Origin: Streptomyces formicae | GTDB lineage: Bacteria > Actinomycetota > Actinomycetes > Streptomycetales > Streptomycetaceae | DNA length: 64,000 bases | NCBI RefSeq assembly: GCF_002556545.1 | Contig: NZ_CP022685.1 | Span: 3,946,001-4,010,000, forward strand | Direction: 5' to 3' | Part shown: piece by piece, positions 41,760 to 49,582 of the stretch | Layout of the letters: each line of letters starts with the position of its first letter | How positions within the stretch are numbered: the stretch's first letter is position 1 | Made by a program: the position numbers and the translations under genes | Notes under the pieces: model-generated | What the model saw: only the letters and a program-made list of their open reading frames with translations | Database searches by the model: none | Told to the model about the DNA's origin: nothing

Positions 41760-42362
41760 CTAGGCCGTGTTCCGAGGTCGCGCCTGGTGCCAGCGGCGCA
41801 ACAACCCTTCCGGTACCTCTTCGGCCGTCAGCGCGAAGACGAGATGATCTCGCCACGCTCCGTCGATGTGCAGATACCGCGGGCGAAGACCCTCCTCGCG
41901 GAATCCGAGTTTCTCCACGACCCGGCGACTGGGCGTGTTCTCCGGGCGAATACACACCTCGATGCGGTGCAGCCCGACCGAGCGGAAGCAGTGGTCCACG
42001 GCGAGCGCGACGGCGGTCGGCATCACGCCGCGGCCCGCGACGGACTCGTCGACCCAGTAGCCGACGTGCCCCGAGCACATCGATCCCCAGGTGATCCCCG
42101 CGACCGTCAATTGACCGACGAGGCGGCCCTGGTACTCGATGACGAAGGGCAGCATCCGCCCCGCGTTGGCCTCGGCGCGCAGGTGCCTGACCATCTGCCG
42201 GTAGGTGGGCCTGTGCACGATCGGGCCGCTCGGCGTGGGCGGCGGGATCGTCGCCTCCCAGGGGCGCAGCCAGTCGCGGTTGCGCCGGTTGACCTCGCGC
42301 CAGGGCCGCTGGTCGCGCATCTTTATGGGACGGAGGCCGATGTCGCCGTCCGTCAGCTCCAC
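41760..42362 (-). CDS. RimJ/RimL-type GNAT acetyltransferase
   Basis: 200 residues. Fold blocks: LRPIKMRDQRPWREVNRRNRDWL, HVGYWVDESVAGRGVMPTAVALAVDHCF with the acetyl-CoA loop, and RVVEKLGFREEGLRPRYLHIDG. RimJ/L-type enzymes acetylate N-terminal residues of ribosomal or other proteins. GTG at 42362; no clear ribosome-binding site. It lies 18 bp after moaB and upstream of sepX in the same direction. A rimJ-like gene between glp and glpR is a fixed part of this cluster in other actinobacteria. Confidence 0.87.
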   Translation of the reverse strand: MELTDGDIGLRPIKMRDQRPWREVNRRNRDWLRPWEATIPPPTPSGPIVHRPTYRQMVRHLRAEANAGRMLPFVIEYQGRLVGQLTVAGITWGSMCSGHVGYWVDESVAGRGVMPTAVALAVDHCFRSVGLHRIEVCIRPENTPSRRVVEKLGFREEGLRPRYLHIDGAWRDHLVFALTAEEVPEGLLRRWHQARPRNTA

Positions 42363-42379
42363 GGGCCAGGAAGCGCTGT

Positions 42380-42880
42380 TCAGCTCGCACCCCCCGCGGG
42401 TCTGGGATGGTCGCCGCCGCGCAGCTGGTCCACGGCGTGCGTGAGCAGCGGCTCCAGGACGGCGATTCCGTCGCGTACGCCGCCGGTGGAGCCCGGCAGG
42501 TTCACGATGAGCGTGCGGCCCGCGACTCCGGCGAGGCCCCGGGAGAGCGCGGCCGTGGGCACCTTGTCCCTGCCGTACGCGCGGATCGCCTCCGCGATGC
42601 CGGGCACCTCGTGGTCGATGACGCGGCGGGTGACGTCCGGGGTGCGGTCGGTGGGCGAGATGCCGGTGCCGCCGGTGGTGAGGATGACGTCGTAACCGGC
42701 CGCGACGCCCGCACGCAGGGCCTGCTCGACGGGGTCGCCGTCGGGCACGACCTGGGGGCCCTCGACCTCGAAGCCGAGCGCGGTCAGGCCCTCGGCGAGG
42801 ATCGGGCCGCCCTTGTCGGCGTAGACACCGGCGGCGGCGCGGTTGGAGGCGGTGACGACCAGGGCGCGGCGGGCGGTCAC
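42380..42880 (-). CDS. moaB: MoaB/Mog family molybdenum cofactor protein
   Basis: 166 residues. MPT-binding domain of the MoaB/MogA type: LVVTASNRAAAGVYADKGGP, VILTTGGTGISPTDRTPDVTRR and IVNLPGSTGGVRDGI. It adenylylates molybdopterin before metal insertion. The GTG at 42880 overlaps the moaC stop (GTGA), and so is chosen over a longer frame. No moaA, moaD or moaE lies in the window. Confidence 0.9.
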   Translation of the reverse strand: MTARRALVVTASNRAAAGVYADKGGPILAEGLTALGFEVEGPQVVPDGDPVEQALRAGVAAGYDVILTTGGTGISPTDRTPDVTRRVIDHEVPGIAEAIRAYGRDKVPTAALSRGLAGVAGRTLIVNLPGSTGGVRDGIAVLEPLLTHAVDQLRGGDHPRPAGGAS

Positions 42881-43401
42881 GCGTCCGCCCCCTCGCGGCT
42901 CCACGTACCGGACTTCCCGCCGGTCTTCTCCTCCACGCGCACGTCCGTGATGACGGCTCCCTTGTCGACGGCCTTGACCATGTCGATCACGGTGAGGGCG
43001 GCGACGCTCACCGCGGTGAGGGCCTCCATCTCCACGCCCGTGCGGTCGGTCGTCTTCACGGTGGCGAGGATCTCGACGGCGTCGTCCGCTACGGAGAGGT
43101 CGAGTTTCACTCCGGAGACCGCCAGCGGGTGGCAGAGCGGGATCAGGTCGGGCGTGCGCTTGGCGCCCATGATGCCCGCGATCCGCGCGGTGGCCAGGGC
43201 GTCGCCCTTGGGCACGCCCTCGCCGCGCAGCAGCTCGATCACGCGGGGCGAGACCAGGACGCGGCCGCTGGCGCGCGCGGTGCGCGCGGTCACGTCCTTC
43301 TCGGACACGTCGACCATGCGGGCGGCGCCCGCCTCGTCGATGTGCGTCAGTCGCTGCTGCTCAGGGGCTCCGGGGGTCTCCCCCCGGGAAATCGCGGTCA
43401 T
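42877..43401 (-). CDS. moaC: Cyclic pyranopterin monophosphate synthase
   Basis: 174 residues from the ATG at 43401. MoaC forms cyclic pyranopterin monophosphate in molybdenum cofactor synthesis. Core motifs: RLTHIDEAGAARMVDVSEKD, PDLIPLCHPLAVSGVKLDL and GVEMEALTAVSVAALTVIDM with the active-site region, ending VIDMVKAVDK. The N-terminal tail ISRGETPGAPEQQ before RLTHID is longer than usual and is encoded across a perfect 7-bp inverted repeat (43370-43387), so the N-terminus may be shorter. Confidence 0.9.
   Translation of the reverse strand: MTAISRGETPGAPEQQRLTHIDEAGAARMVDVSEKDVTARTARASGRVLVSPRVIELLRGEGVPKGDALATARIAGIMGAKRTPDLIPLCHPLAVSGVKLDLSVADDAVEILATVKTTDRTGVEMEALTAVSVAALTVIDMVKAVDKGAVITDVRVEEKTGGKSGTWSREGADA
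43370..43387 (-). repeat. Inverted repeat inside the moaC N-terminal codons
   Basis: CCGGGGG-TCTC-CCCCCGG, 7-bp perfect stem within codons 5-11 of moaC. This G-run/C-run hairpin is typical of intergenic Streptomyces DNA, so finding it inside a coding region is unusual. Confidence 0.5.
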
Positions 43402-43485
43402 GTGCTGTGCGCTCCCGGTCCGGGCCCCGCGCGGTGCGGCGCGCGGGCCTGTTGTGCGCGACACGGTACCGCGCGGGCGGCCTTC

Positions 43486-44832
43486 TCAGCCGAGCAGGAC
43501 CACTTCGACGTCGGTGCCGGGCTCCACCGATGTGGTGGCCTCGGGGACGACGATCAGCGCGTCCGCGTGCGCGAGCGCGGCGATCAGATGCGAACCGGAA
43601 CCGCCCACGGGCGTCACTTCACCGGCCGCCGCGTCGTACGTCCCGCGCAGGAACTGTCGGCGTCCCGCGGGCGAGTGGAGCGCCGCGTCCGCGACCAGCT
43701 CCGCGCGCGCGGTGGCCCTGTGCACCTCGGGCAGGCCCATCAGGGCGCGGATCGCCGGGCGCACGAAGATCTCGAAGGAGACGTACGACGACACGGGGTT
43801 GCCCGGCAGCGCGAGCAGCGGCGTGTGGTCGGGGCCGATCGAGCCGAAGCCCTGCGGCTTGCCCGGCTGCATGGCGAGCTTGCGGAACTCCACGCCGCTG
43901 CCCGCCCCGATGCCCTCCTCGTCGTCCGGGTCGCCGATGGCTGACAGGGCCTCCTTGACGACGTCGTACGCGCCGACGCTCACGCCGCCGGTGGTGACGA
44001 TGAGGTCGGCGCGAATCAGCTGGTCCTCGATGGTGGAGCGCAGCGTCTCCGCGTCGTCGGCGACCGCGCCGACCCGGTAGGCGATGGCTCCGGCGTCCCT
44101 GGCGGCCGCCGTGAGGGCGAAGCTGTTGGAGTCGTAGATCTGCCCGTCCGCCAACTCCTCGCCCGGCTGGATCAGTTCGCTGCCGGTGGACATGACGACC
44201 ACGCGCGGGCGCGGGCGCACCTTCACCGTGCCCCGGCCGATCGCGGCGAGCAGGGCGATCTGCGGCGGGCCGAGCACCGTGCCCGCGGTCAGCGCGCGGT
44301 CGCCCGCCTGGACGTCGCTGCCCCGCGCGCGTACGTGCGCGCGTGCTTCCGCGGGGCGGTGCACACGGACCTCGCCCGACGCGCCCTCGGGGGCCGCGCT
44401 GTGGGCGCGCATGCCGGAGACGGGGCCCTCGCCGAGGCCCCCGTCGGTCCACTCCACGGGGACGACGGCCTCGGCGCCCGGCGGCAGCGGGGCGCCGGTC
44501 ATGATGCGCGCGGCCTGGCCCGCGCCGACGGTGGGCTGCGCGCCCGCGCCCGCGGCCACGTCACCGATGACGGTGAGCACGGCGGGGAACTCCTCGCTCG
44601 CGCCCGCGACGTCGGCGACGCGCACCGCGTACCCGTCCATGGAGCTGTTGTCGAAGGGCGGCAGCGAGACGGGCACCGTGACGTCCTCGACGAGCACGCA
44701 GCCCTGGGCGTCGAGGAGTTGGAGCTCGATGGGTTCCAGCGGGCGGACCGTGCCGAGGATGTCGTCCACGTGCTCGTCCACCGACCAGAGGTGGTTCTGG
44801 CCGGTGGTCGGTGTCGTCGTGCTGCTGCTCAA
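43486..44832 (-). CDS. glp: MoeA/gephyrin-like protein Glp
   Basis: 448 residues. MoeA fold with PFDNSSMDGYAVRV, TGAPLPPGAEAVVPVEWTD, VMSTGSELIQPGEELADGQIYD, TTGGVSVGAYDVVKEAL and LPGNPVSSYVSFEIFVRP, and a C-terminal beta domain ending VEVVLLG. MoeA inserts molybdate. Its actinobacterial relative Glp, encoded next to galU and near glpR/sepX, also binds FtsZ and GlpR at the septum. The position favours Glp. The start is most likely the TTG at 44832 (SSSTTTPTTG), behind GAGGAG and 4 bp after the galU stop; a GTG in VDEHVDDIL is an alternative. Confidence 0.85.
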   Translation of the reverse strand: MSSSTTTPTTGQNHLWSVDEHVDDILGTVRPLEPIELQLLDAQGCVLVEDVTVPVSLPPFDNSSMDGYAVRVADVAGASEEFPAVLTVIGDVAAGAGAQPTVGAGQAARIMTGAPLPPGAEAVVPVEWTDGGLGEGPVSGMRAHSAAPEGASGEVRVHRPAEARAHVRARGSDVQAGDRALTAGTVLGPPQIALLAAIGRGTVKVRPRPRVVVMSTGSELIQPGEELADGQIYDSNSFALTAAARDAGAIAYRVGAVADDAETLRSTIEDQLIRADLIVTTGGVSVGAYDVVKEALSAIGDPDDEEGIGAGSGVEFRKLAMQPGKPQGFGSIGPDHTPLLALPGNPVSSYVSFEIFVRPAIRALMGLPEVHRATARAELVADAALHSPAGRRQFLRGTYDAAAGEVTPVGGSGSHLIAALAHADALIVVPEATTSVEPGTDVEVVLLG

Positions 44833-44836
44833 AGTG

Positions 44837-45751
44837 CTACATCTCCTCGGTGACGTAACTGCGAAGCCAGGTCTGGAAGTCCGGGCCCAGATCTTCACGT
44901 TCGCACGCGAGTCTGACAATGGCACGCAGATAGTCGCCTCGGTCACCGGTGTCATAGCGGCGGCCCTTGAAGACGACGCCGTGCACCGGCCCTCCGACCT
45001 TCTCGTCCGCAGCGAGCTGCTGGAGGGCGTCGGTGAGCTGGATCTCGCCGCCGCGTCCCGGCTCGGTCTTGCGCAGCACGTCGAAGACGCTCGGGTCCAG
45101 GACGTAGCGGCCGATGATCGCGTAGTTCGACGGGGCGTCCGCGGGGTCCGGCTTCTCGACCAGGTCGGTGACCTTGACGACGTCGTCGCCGTCGGCGGTG
45201 GCCTCGACGGCGGCGCAGCCGTAGAGGTGGATCTGCTCGGGGGCCACCTCCATGAGCGCGATGACGCTGCCGCCGTGCCGCTCCTGGATCTCGACCATGC
45301 GGGCGAGCAGCGGGTCGCGCGGGTCGATGAGGTCGTCGCCGAGGAGGACGGCGAACGGCTCGTGGCCCACGTGCGGAGCGGCGCACAGGACGGCGTGACC
45401 GAGCCCCTTGGGGTCGCCCTGACGTACGTAGTGCATGGTCGCCAGGTCGCTGGGCTCCTGGACCTTGGCGAGGCGCGCCTCGTCGCCCTTCTTCAGGAGG
45501 GCGGACTCCAGCTCGTAGTTGCGGTCGAAGTGGTCCTCCAGGGGGCGCTTGTTGCGGCCCGTGATCATGAGGACGTCGTCGAGACCGGCGGAGACGGCCT
45601 CCTCGACCACGTACTGGATCGCCGGCTTGTCGACGACCGGCAGCATCTCCTTGGGGGTCGCCTTCGTGGCCGGCAGAAAGCGCGTGCCGAGGCCGGCCGC
45701 CGGGATGACCGCCTTGGTGATCCTGGGGTGCGGGGGGTGAGACTCAGTCAT
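44837..45751 (-). CDS. galU: UTP--glucose-1-phosphate uridylyltransferase
   Basis: 304 residues. Makes UDP-glucose from UTP and glucose-1-phosphate. Motifs: AVIPAAGLGTRFLPATKATPKEMLPVVDKP at the N-terminus, GHAVLCAAPHVGHEPFAVLLGDD, and LVEKPDPADAPSNYAIIGRYVL. ATG at 45751 with TATGGT 7 nt upstream and no ribosome-binding site. First gene of the minus-strand run galU-glp-moaC-moaB-GNAT-sepX. Confidence 0.95.
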   Translation of the reverse strand: MTESHPPHPRITKAVIPAAGLGTRFLPATKATPKEMLPVVDKPAIQYVVEEAVSAGLDDVLMITGRNKRPLEDHFDRNYELESALLKKGDEARLAKVQEPSDLATMHYVRQGDPKGLGHAVLCAAPHVGHEPFAVLLGDDLIDPRDPLLARMVEIQERHGGSVIALMEVAPEQIHLYGCAAVEATADGDDVVKVTDLVEKPDPADAPSNYAIIGRYVLDPSVFDVLRKTEPGRGGEIQLTDALQQLAADEKVGGPVHGVVFKGRRYDTGDRGDYLRAIVRLACEREDLGPDFQTWLRSYVTEEM

Positions 45752-45758
45752 GGCGACC

Positions 45759-45764
45759 ACCATA
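45759..45764 (-). promoter_or_regulatory. -10 box TATGGT for leaderless galU
   Basis: TATGGT on the minus strand, then GGTCGCC and the ATG at 45751. Confidence 0.5.
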
Positions 45765-45844
45765 TCCGGTACGTATGTGCGGAATCTGTGGGTCCAGATA
45801 ATTGAATGTGATATGCGAGCACACGGAAGGATTTGTGATGGCCC

Positions 45845-46459
45845 ATGAGCGGAACCGACCCCGGCGGCCAGCCAACCAAGCGGACGTTGCGGCGGGACTT
45901 CCTCGCGGTGAGGAGCCGGTTTACTCAGGATGACGTGGAAAAGGCCGCCTCGGTTCTCGCCGAGCGCGCCCTCGAACTGCCCGAACTGGCCCGGGCACGC
46001 ACGGTCGCGGCCTACGTCTCCGTGGCCACCGAGCCCGGCACGCGCGCCCTCCTCGACGCCCTCCACGCGCGCGGGACACGGGTCCTGCTGCCCGTACTGC
46101 TCGCCGACAACGACCTGGACTGGGGCGCGTACGACGGAGCGGGCTCGCTCGTCCGCGTGCAACACCGGGGCAAGATCGAGCTGTTGGAGCCCGCCGGGGA
46201 GCGGCTCGGCCCCGACGCCGTCCTGACGGCGGACACCGTGCTGCTTCCTGGGCTAGCCGTGGACGAGCGCGGGATGCGGCTGGGACGGGGCGGCGGATCG
46301 TACGACCGGGTCCTGGCCCGCCTGGAGCGCGCGGCCGCCGATCCCGCTCTCGTGGTGCTTCTGTACGACTCCGAAGTGGTCGCGCACGTCCCGGTGGAGG
46401 CGCACGACCGAGCGGTGCGCGCCGTCGTGACGCCGTCGGGGACGCGCCGCTTCCGCTGA
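45845..46459 (+). CDS. 5-formyltetrahydrofolate cyclo-ligase
   Basis: 204 residues. Converts 5-formyl-THF to 5,10-methenyl-THF with ATP. Seen: KRTLRRDFLAVRSRF at the N-terminus, PGLAVDERGMRLGRGGGSYDRVL with the nucleotide loop, and a terminal PVEAHDRAVRAVVTP. Divergent from galU, the usual actinobacterial neighbour. The best ribosome-binding site, GGAAGGA at 45825-45831, is 6 nt from an ATG at 45838 in another frame and 13 nt from this ATG, so initiation here may depend on a 31-residue overlapping frame (45838-45933). Confidence 0.92.
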   Translation: MSGTDPGGQPTKRTLRRDFLAVRSRFTQDDVEKAASVLAERALELPELARARTVAAYVSVATEPGTRALLDALHARGTRVLLPVLLADNDLDWGAYDGAGSLVRVQHRGKIELLEPAGERLGPDAVLTADTVLLPGLAVDERGMRLGRGGGSYDRVLARLERAAADPALVVLLYDSEVVAHVPVEAHDRAVRAVVTPSGTRRFR

Positions 46460-46488
46460 GCTCCCGCCGAGAACCCCCGTCGACGCCG

Positions 46489-46520
46489 AAGGGCCCTCCA
46501 CGCGTGCGTGGAGGGCCCTT
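46489..46520. terminator. Bidirectional terminator
   Basis: AAGGGCCCTCCACGC (46489-46503) pairs with GCGTGGAGGGCCCTT (46506-46520), a 15-bp stem with almost no loop. It lies between the convergent cyclo-ligase and acylase genes and has TT/AA at both feet. Confidence 0.88.
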
Positions 46521-46555
46521 TCAGGAGGTGCCGTGCGCGGCCGGGGAATCAGCCG

Positions 46556-49303
46556 TCAGGGGGTCAGCACCAGCTTGTCGCTCGTGCTGTCCTCCACCGC
46601 CTTGTCGTTGAAGGCCCACGGCAGGAGCTCGCCCTTGGCCCACTTGTCGGTCTGGTCGGTGTAGTGCGCGTTGTACGCGTGTCCCGACGCTCCGGTGAGG
46701 TTGATCCACTTGGACTTGTCGAGGTCCTTGAGGTTCACCACCATGCGCATCGACGGCACCCAGACCACTCCGTAGCCGCCCGCCGCGTTCCAGCCGGTGG
46801 CGTTGACCGCGGCCTCGCCGCCGCCGAGGTTCCACGGGCCGCGGTTGAGCACGAACTGCAGCCAGCCGGGGCCTTCGGTGCCCAGCGTCTGGTTCTTCAG
46901 CGTGAGGCGGTGCAGGCGGCCCCAGCTCCAGGTGTCGACGTCCTTGCCGAGCTTGGCCGTCAGGTCCCAGCGCGCGTCCTCAAGGGCCCGCTTGAACAGC
47001 TGGTCGCGGTTCTTGGTCTCGGCGTCCGTGCGGGTCGCCGGGGACTTCCACCAGTCGTTGTCCTCGTCGTCGATGATCCTGCGGACCACCTCGTAGTAGC
47101 GGTCGCCGCCGTCGGGCTGGGCCGAGTCCGCGTCGCGCTCGCCGCACTCGCGGACCTTCTCGCCCTCGTCGGCGGGGCCGGTGTTGCCCGCCGGTTCGAC
47201 GTTCAGGCACTGGCCCTTGACGCGCAGCTCCTTGGGGAGCTTGTTGCCGAAGGAGAGCTTGAGGACGCTGCGCCAGACCGCGTTGAAGTACGCGGCGGCC
47301 GCCGAGTCGGCGTCCTGGGTGTAGTCCCAGCCCTCCAGGAGCTTCTGGGCCTCGCGGACGTACTTGTCCTTGACGTCGATCTTGAGCAGCTTGGGCACGA
47401 GCAGCTTGGCGATCTCGCTGCTGTTGTCCATCTGCATGAGGCGCATGTCCTCGGTGGAGATCTTGCCGCCGTTCTTGATCTTCGACTGGATGAGGTCGTC
47501 GATCCGCTGGCTGCGCGCTCCGTAGCCCCAGTCCGCGGTGAGGTCGTAGGGGTAGCTCTTGCCGACCACGGCCTGGTTCGCGGTGACGATGTAGCCGCGC
47601 TTCGGGTCGTACTCGTAGGGCAGCGCGTCCTGCGGGATGTAGCCGGTCCAGCGGTAGGCGGGGTCCCAGCCGGGGGCGGGGAGCGAGCCGTCGCCCTTGC
47701 CGCGGACCGGGATCTTGCCGGGCGCCTGGTAGCCGATGTGACCGTCGGTGTCCGCGTAGATCAGGTTCTGGGAGGGCACTTCAAAAGAAGCGGCCGCCTT
47801 GCGGAACTCCGTGAAGTCCTTCGCCTTGTTGAGCTCGAAGACGGCGTCCATCGACTTGCCGGGGGTCAGCGCGGTCCAGCGCAGCGCCACTCCGTAGCCG
47901 TCGCCCCGGTCGGGGGCCGCGGTGTCGACGTGGGCCTTCTTGCCGACCTTGACCAGCTCGTCGTCGCGGTCGGAGATCAGCGGCCCGTTGTTGGTCTCGC
48001 GGACCGTGATCTTCTTCGAGCTGCCGCCCGCGACCTTGATGACCTCTTCGCGGGTCTTGAAGGGCAGCACCTTGTCGTCGTACTGGTAGCCGTCCCCGGT
48101 GAACTTCTCCAGGTACAGGTCCGTGACGTCGGCGCCGAGGTTCGTCATGCCCCAGGCGATCTGCTTGTTGTGGCCGATGACCACGCCCGGCATGCCGGAG
48201 AAGGTGTAGCCCGAGACGTCGTACTGGCACTTCGACGAGACCGAGCGGCAGTGCAGGCCCATCTGGTACCAGACGGACGGCAGCTGCGGCGCGAGGTGCG
48301 GGTCGTTGGCCAGGAGCGGCTTGCCGGTGATGGTGTGCTCGCCCGAGACCACCCACGAGTTCGAACCGATGCCGTTGCCGTTCGGGCCGAGGATCGCGGG
48401 AACCTCGTCCAGGGCGTTCGAGAGGCCCGAGAGCTGGGACTGCAGCCCCGACGGCGCCTGCGCGCCGCCCGCAAGGCCCGTGCCCGCGGCACCGTTGGTG
48501 CCCGTCTGGGTGCTCGTGGTGCCCTTGGGGTCGTACTCCTTGGTGACGCCGTTGAGGGCGCCCTCCTGGACGATCGGCTTGTTCCGCTTGTACGGGTAGG
48601 CCGGGTACAGGTCCTTGATCTGCTCGGGGCCGAGGCGGCTCGTCATCAAGGAGCGGTCGATCTCGTCCTGCATGTTGCCGCGCAGGTCCCAGGCCATCGC
48701 CTTGAGCCAGGCCACGGAGTCGACGGGCGTCCACTCCTTGGGCGCGTAGTCGTTCTCGAAGCCGAGCGCCGCGTACTCGACGGAGATGTCCTTGCCGTCC
48801 TTGCCCTTCAGGTAGGCGTTGACTCCCTTGGCGTACGCCTGGAGGTACTTCTTCGTCTCCGGGGAGAGCTTGGAGTCGTACTCCTTCTTCGCCACCCGGT
48901 GCCAGCCGAGGGTGCGCAGGAATTCATCGGTCTTGACCTGACCCTTGCCGAACATCTCGGAGAGCCGCCCGGAGGTCATATGACGGCGTACGTCCATCTC
49001 CCAGAAGCGGTCCTGCGCCTGGACGTAGCCCTGGGCCATGAAGAGGTCGGCGTCGGTGTCGGCGTAGATCTGCGGGATGCCGTTGCCGTCGCGCTTCACC
49101 TCGACATTGCCGGAGAGGCCGTCGAGCTTGATCGATCCCTTGGTCTGCGGGAAGGAGGCGCGCACGGTGCTGACGCTCCAGTACGCGCCGAAGCCGATGC
49201 CTCCGACGATGGCCAAGACCAGGACGATCACGATGAGTCGGGCTCGGCGCCCCTTCTTCTTGCCGGACTTATGACCGGAAGAGGCGGTGGTGTTGGAGGG
49301 CAT
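46556..49303 (-). CDS. Penicillin acylase family (Ntn) amidohydrolase
   Basis: 915 residues from ATG 49303 (AAGGA upstream). After a Lys/Arg-rich tail there is one span (about 22-40, LIVIVLVLAIVGGIGFGAY), so the enzyme is anchored outside. The alpha part has MAQGYVQAQDRFWEMDVRR; the self-cleavage site is GNGIG-Ser314-NSWVVSG, with Ser314 as new N-terminal nucleophile of the beta part. ANDPHLAPQLPSVWYQ and NQAVVGKSYPYDL are further Ntn blocks. Family members cleave beta-lactams, acyl-homoserine lactones or acyl amides; the substrate here is unknown. The ATG leaves a 278-bp region upstream shared with the antiporter gene. Confidence 0.93.
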   Translation of the reverse strand: MPSNTTASSGHKSGKKKGRRARLIVIVLVLAIVGGIGFGAYWSVSTVRASFPQTKGSIKLDGLSGNVEVKRDGNGIPQIYADTDADLFMAQGYVQAQDRFWEMDVRRHMTSGRLSEMFGKGQVKTDEFLRTLGWHRVAKKEYDSKLSPETKKYLQAYAKGVNAYLKGKDGKDISVEYAALGFENDYAPKEWTPVDSVAWLKAMAWDLRGNMQDEIDRSLMTSRLGPEQIKDLYPAYPYKRNKPIVQEGALNGVTKEYDPKGTTSTQTGTNGAAGTGLAGGAQAPSGLQSQLSGLSNALDEVPAILGPNGNGIGSNSWVVSGEHTITGKPLLANDPHLAPQLPSVWYQMGLHCRSVSSKCQYDVSGYTFSGMPGVVIGHNKQIAWGMTNLGADVTDLYLEKFTGDGYQYDDKVLPFKTREEVIKVAGGSSKKITVRETNNGPLISDRDDELVKVGKKAHVDTAAPDRGDGYGVALRWTALTPGKSMDAVFELNKAKDFTEFRKAAASFEVPSQNLIYADTDGHIGYQAPGKIPVRGKGDGSLPAPGWDPAYRWTGYIPQDALPYEYDPKRGYIVTANQAVVGKSYPYDLTADWGYGARSQRIDDLIQSKIKNGGKISTEDMRLMQMDNSSEIAKLLVPKLLKIDVKDKYVREAQKLLEGWDYTQDADSAAAAYFNAVWRSVLKLSFGNKLPKELRVKGQCLNVEPAGNTGPADEGEKVRECGERDADSAQPDGGDRYYEVVRRIIDDEDNDWWKSPATRTDAETKNRDQLFKRALEDARWDLTAKLGKDVDTWSWGRLHRLTLKNQTLGTEGPGWLQFVLNRGPWNLGGGEAAVNATGWNAAGGYGVVWVPSMRMVVNLKDLDKSKWINLTGASGHAYNAHYTDQTDKWAKGELLPWAFNDKAVEDSTSDKLVLTP

Positions 49304-49518
49304 CGCTGTCCTTGCTGTCCTTACGCGAGCGGCAGGGCGGGCTGTGCTGTCGACTGGGCGGCTCTGGGAGCGCTGGAGCAACCATAGGCGCAGGGCGTTG
49401 CGGCTCCGGACGCGGAGTCAGGAACGCGGGGCCGCCGAGTCCGGAACCTACATGGCCGGATATCGGAAGGGTGTTCGATGCCGTCAAGAAGGCGTTAACA
49501 ATTAGGTAAGGTAACGAA

Positions 49519-49559
49519 GTACTTGGCTCGGTACTTGGCTCGCACGAGGTCCCAAGTAC
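49519..49559 (+). repeat. Leader repeats able to form alternative hairpins
   Basis: GTACTTGGCTCG occurs twice head to tail (49519-49530, 49531-49542), followed by one CCAAGTAC (49552-49559) that can pair with either copy; the near pairing adds CTCG/CGAG inside. It lies 7 bp before GGAGGAAGG and the antiporter start. A TTAGGTAAGG-like AT-rich stretch upstream may hold the promoter. Confidence 0.6.
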
Positions 49560-49582
49560 GCGCACGGAGGAAGGAACGGCCC

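Noticed and set aside
49501..49519. Iron box (DmdR/IdeR) TTAGGTAAGG before the antiporter gene
   Set aside because: Only the left half resembles the consensus, about 10 of 19 positions by eye.
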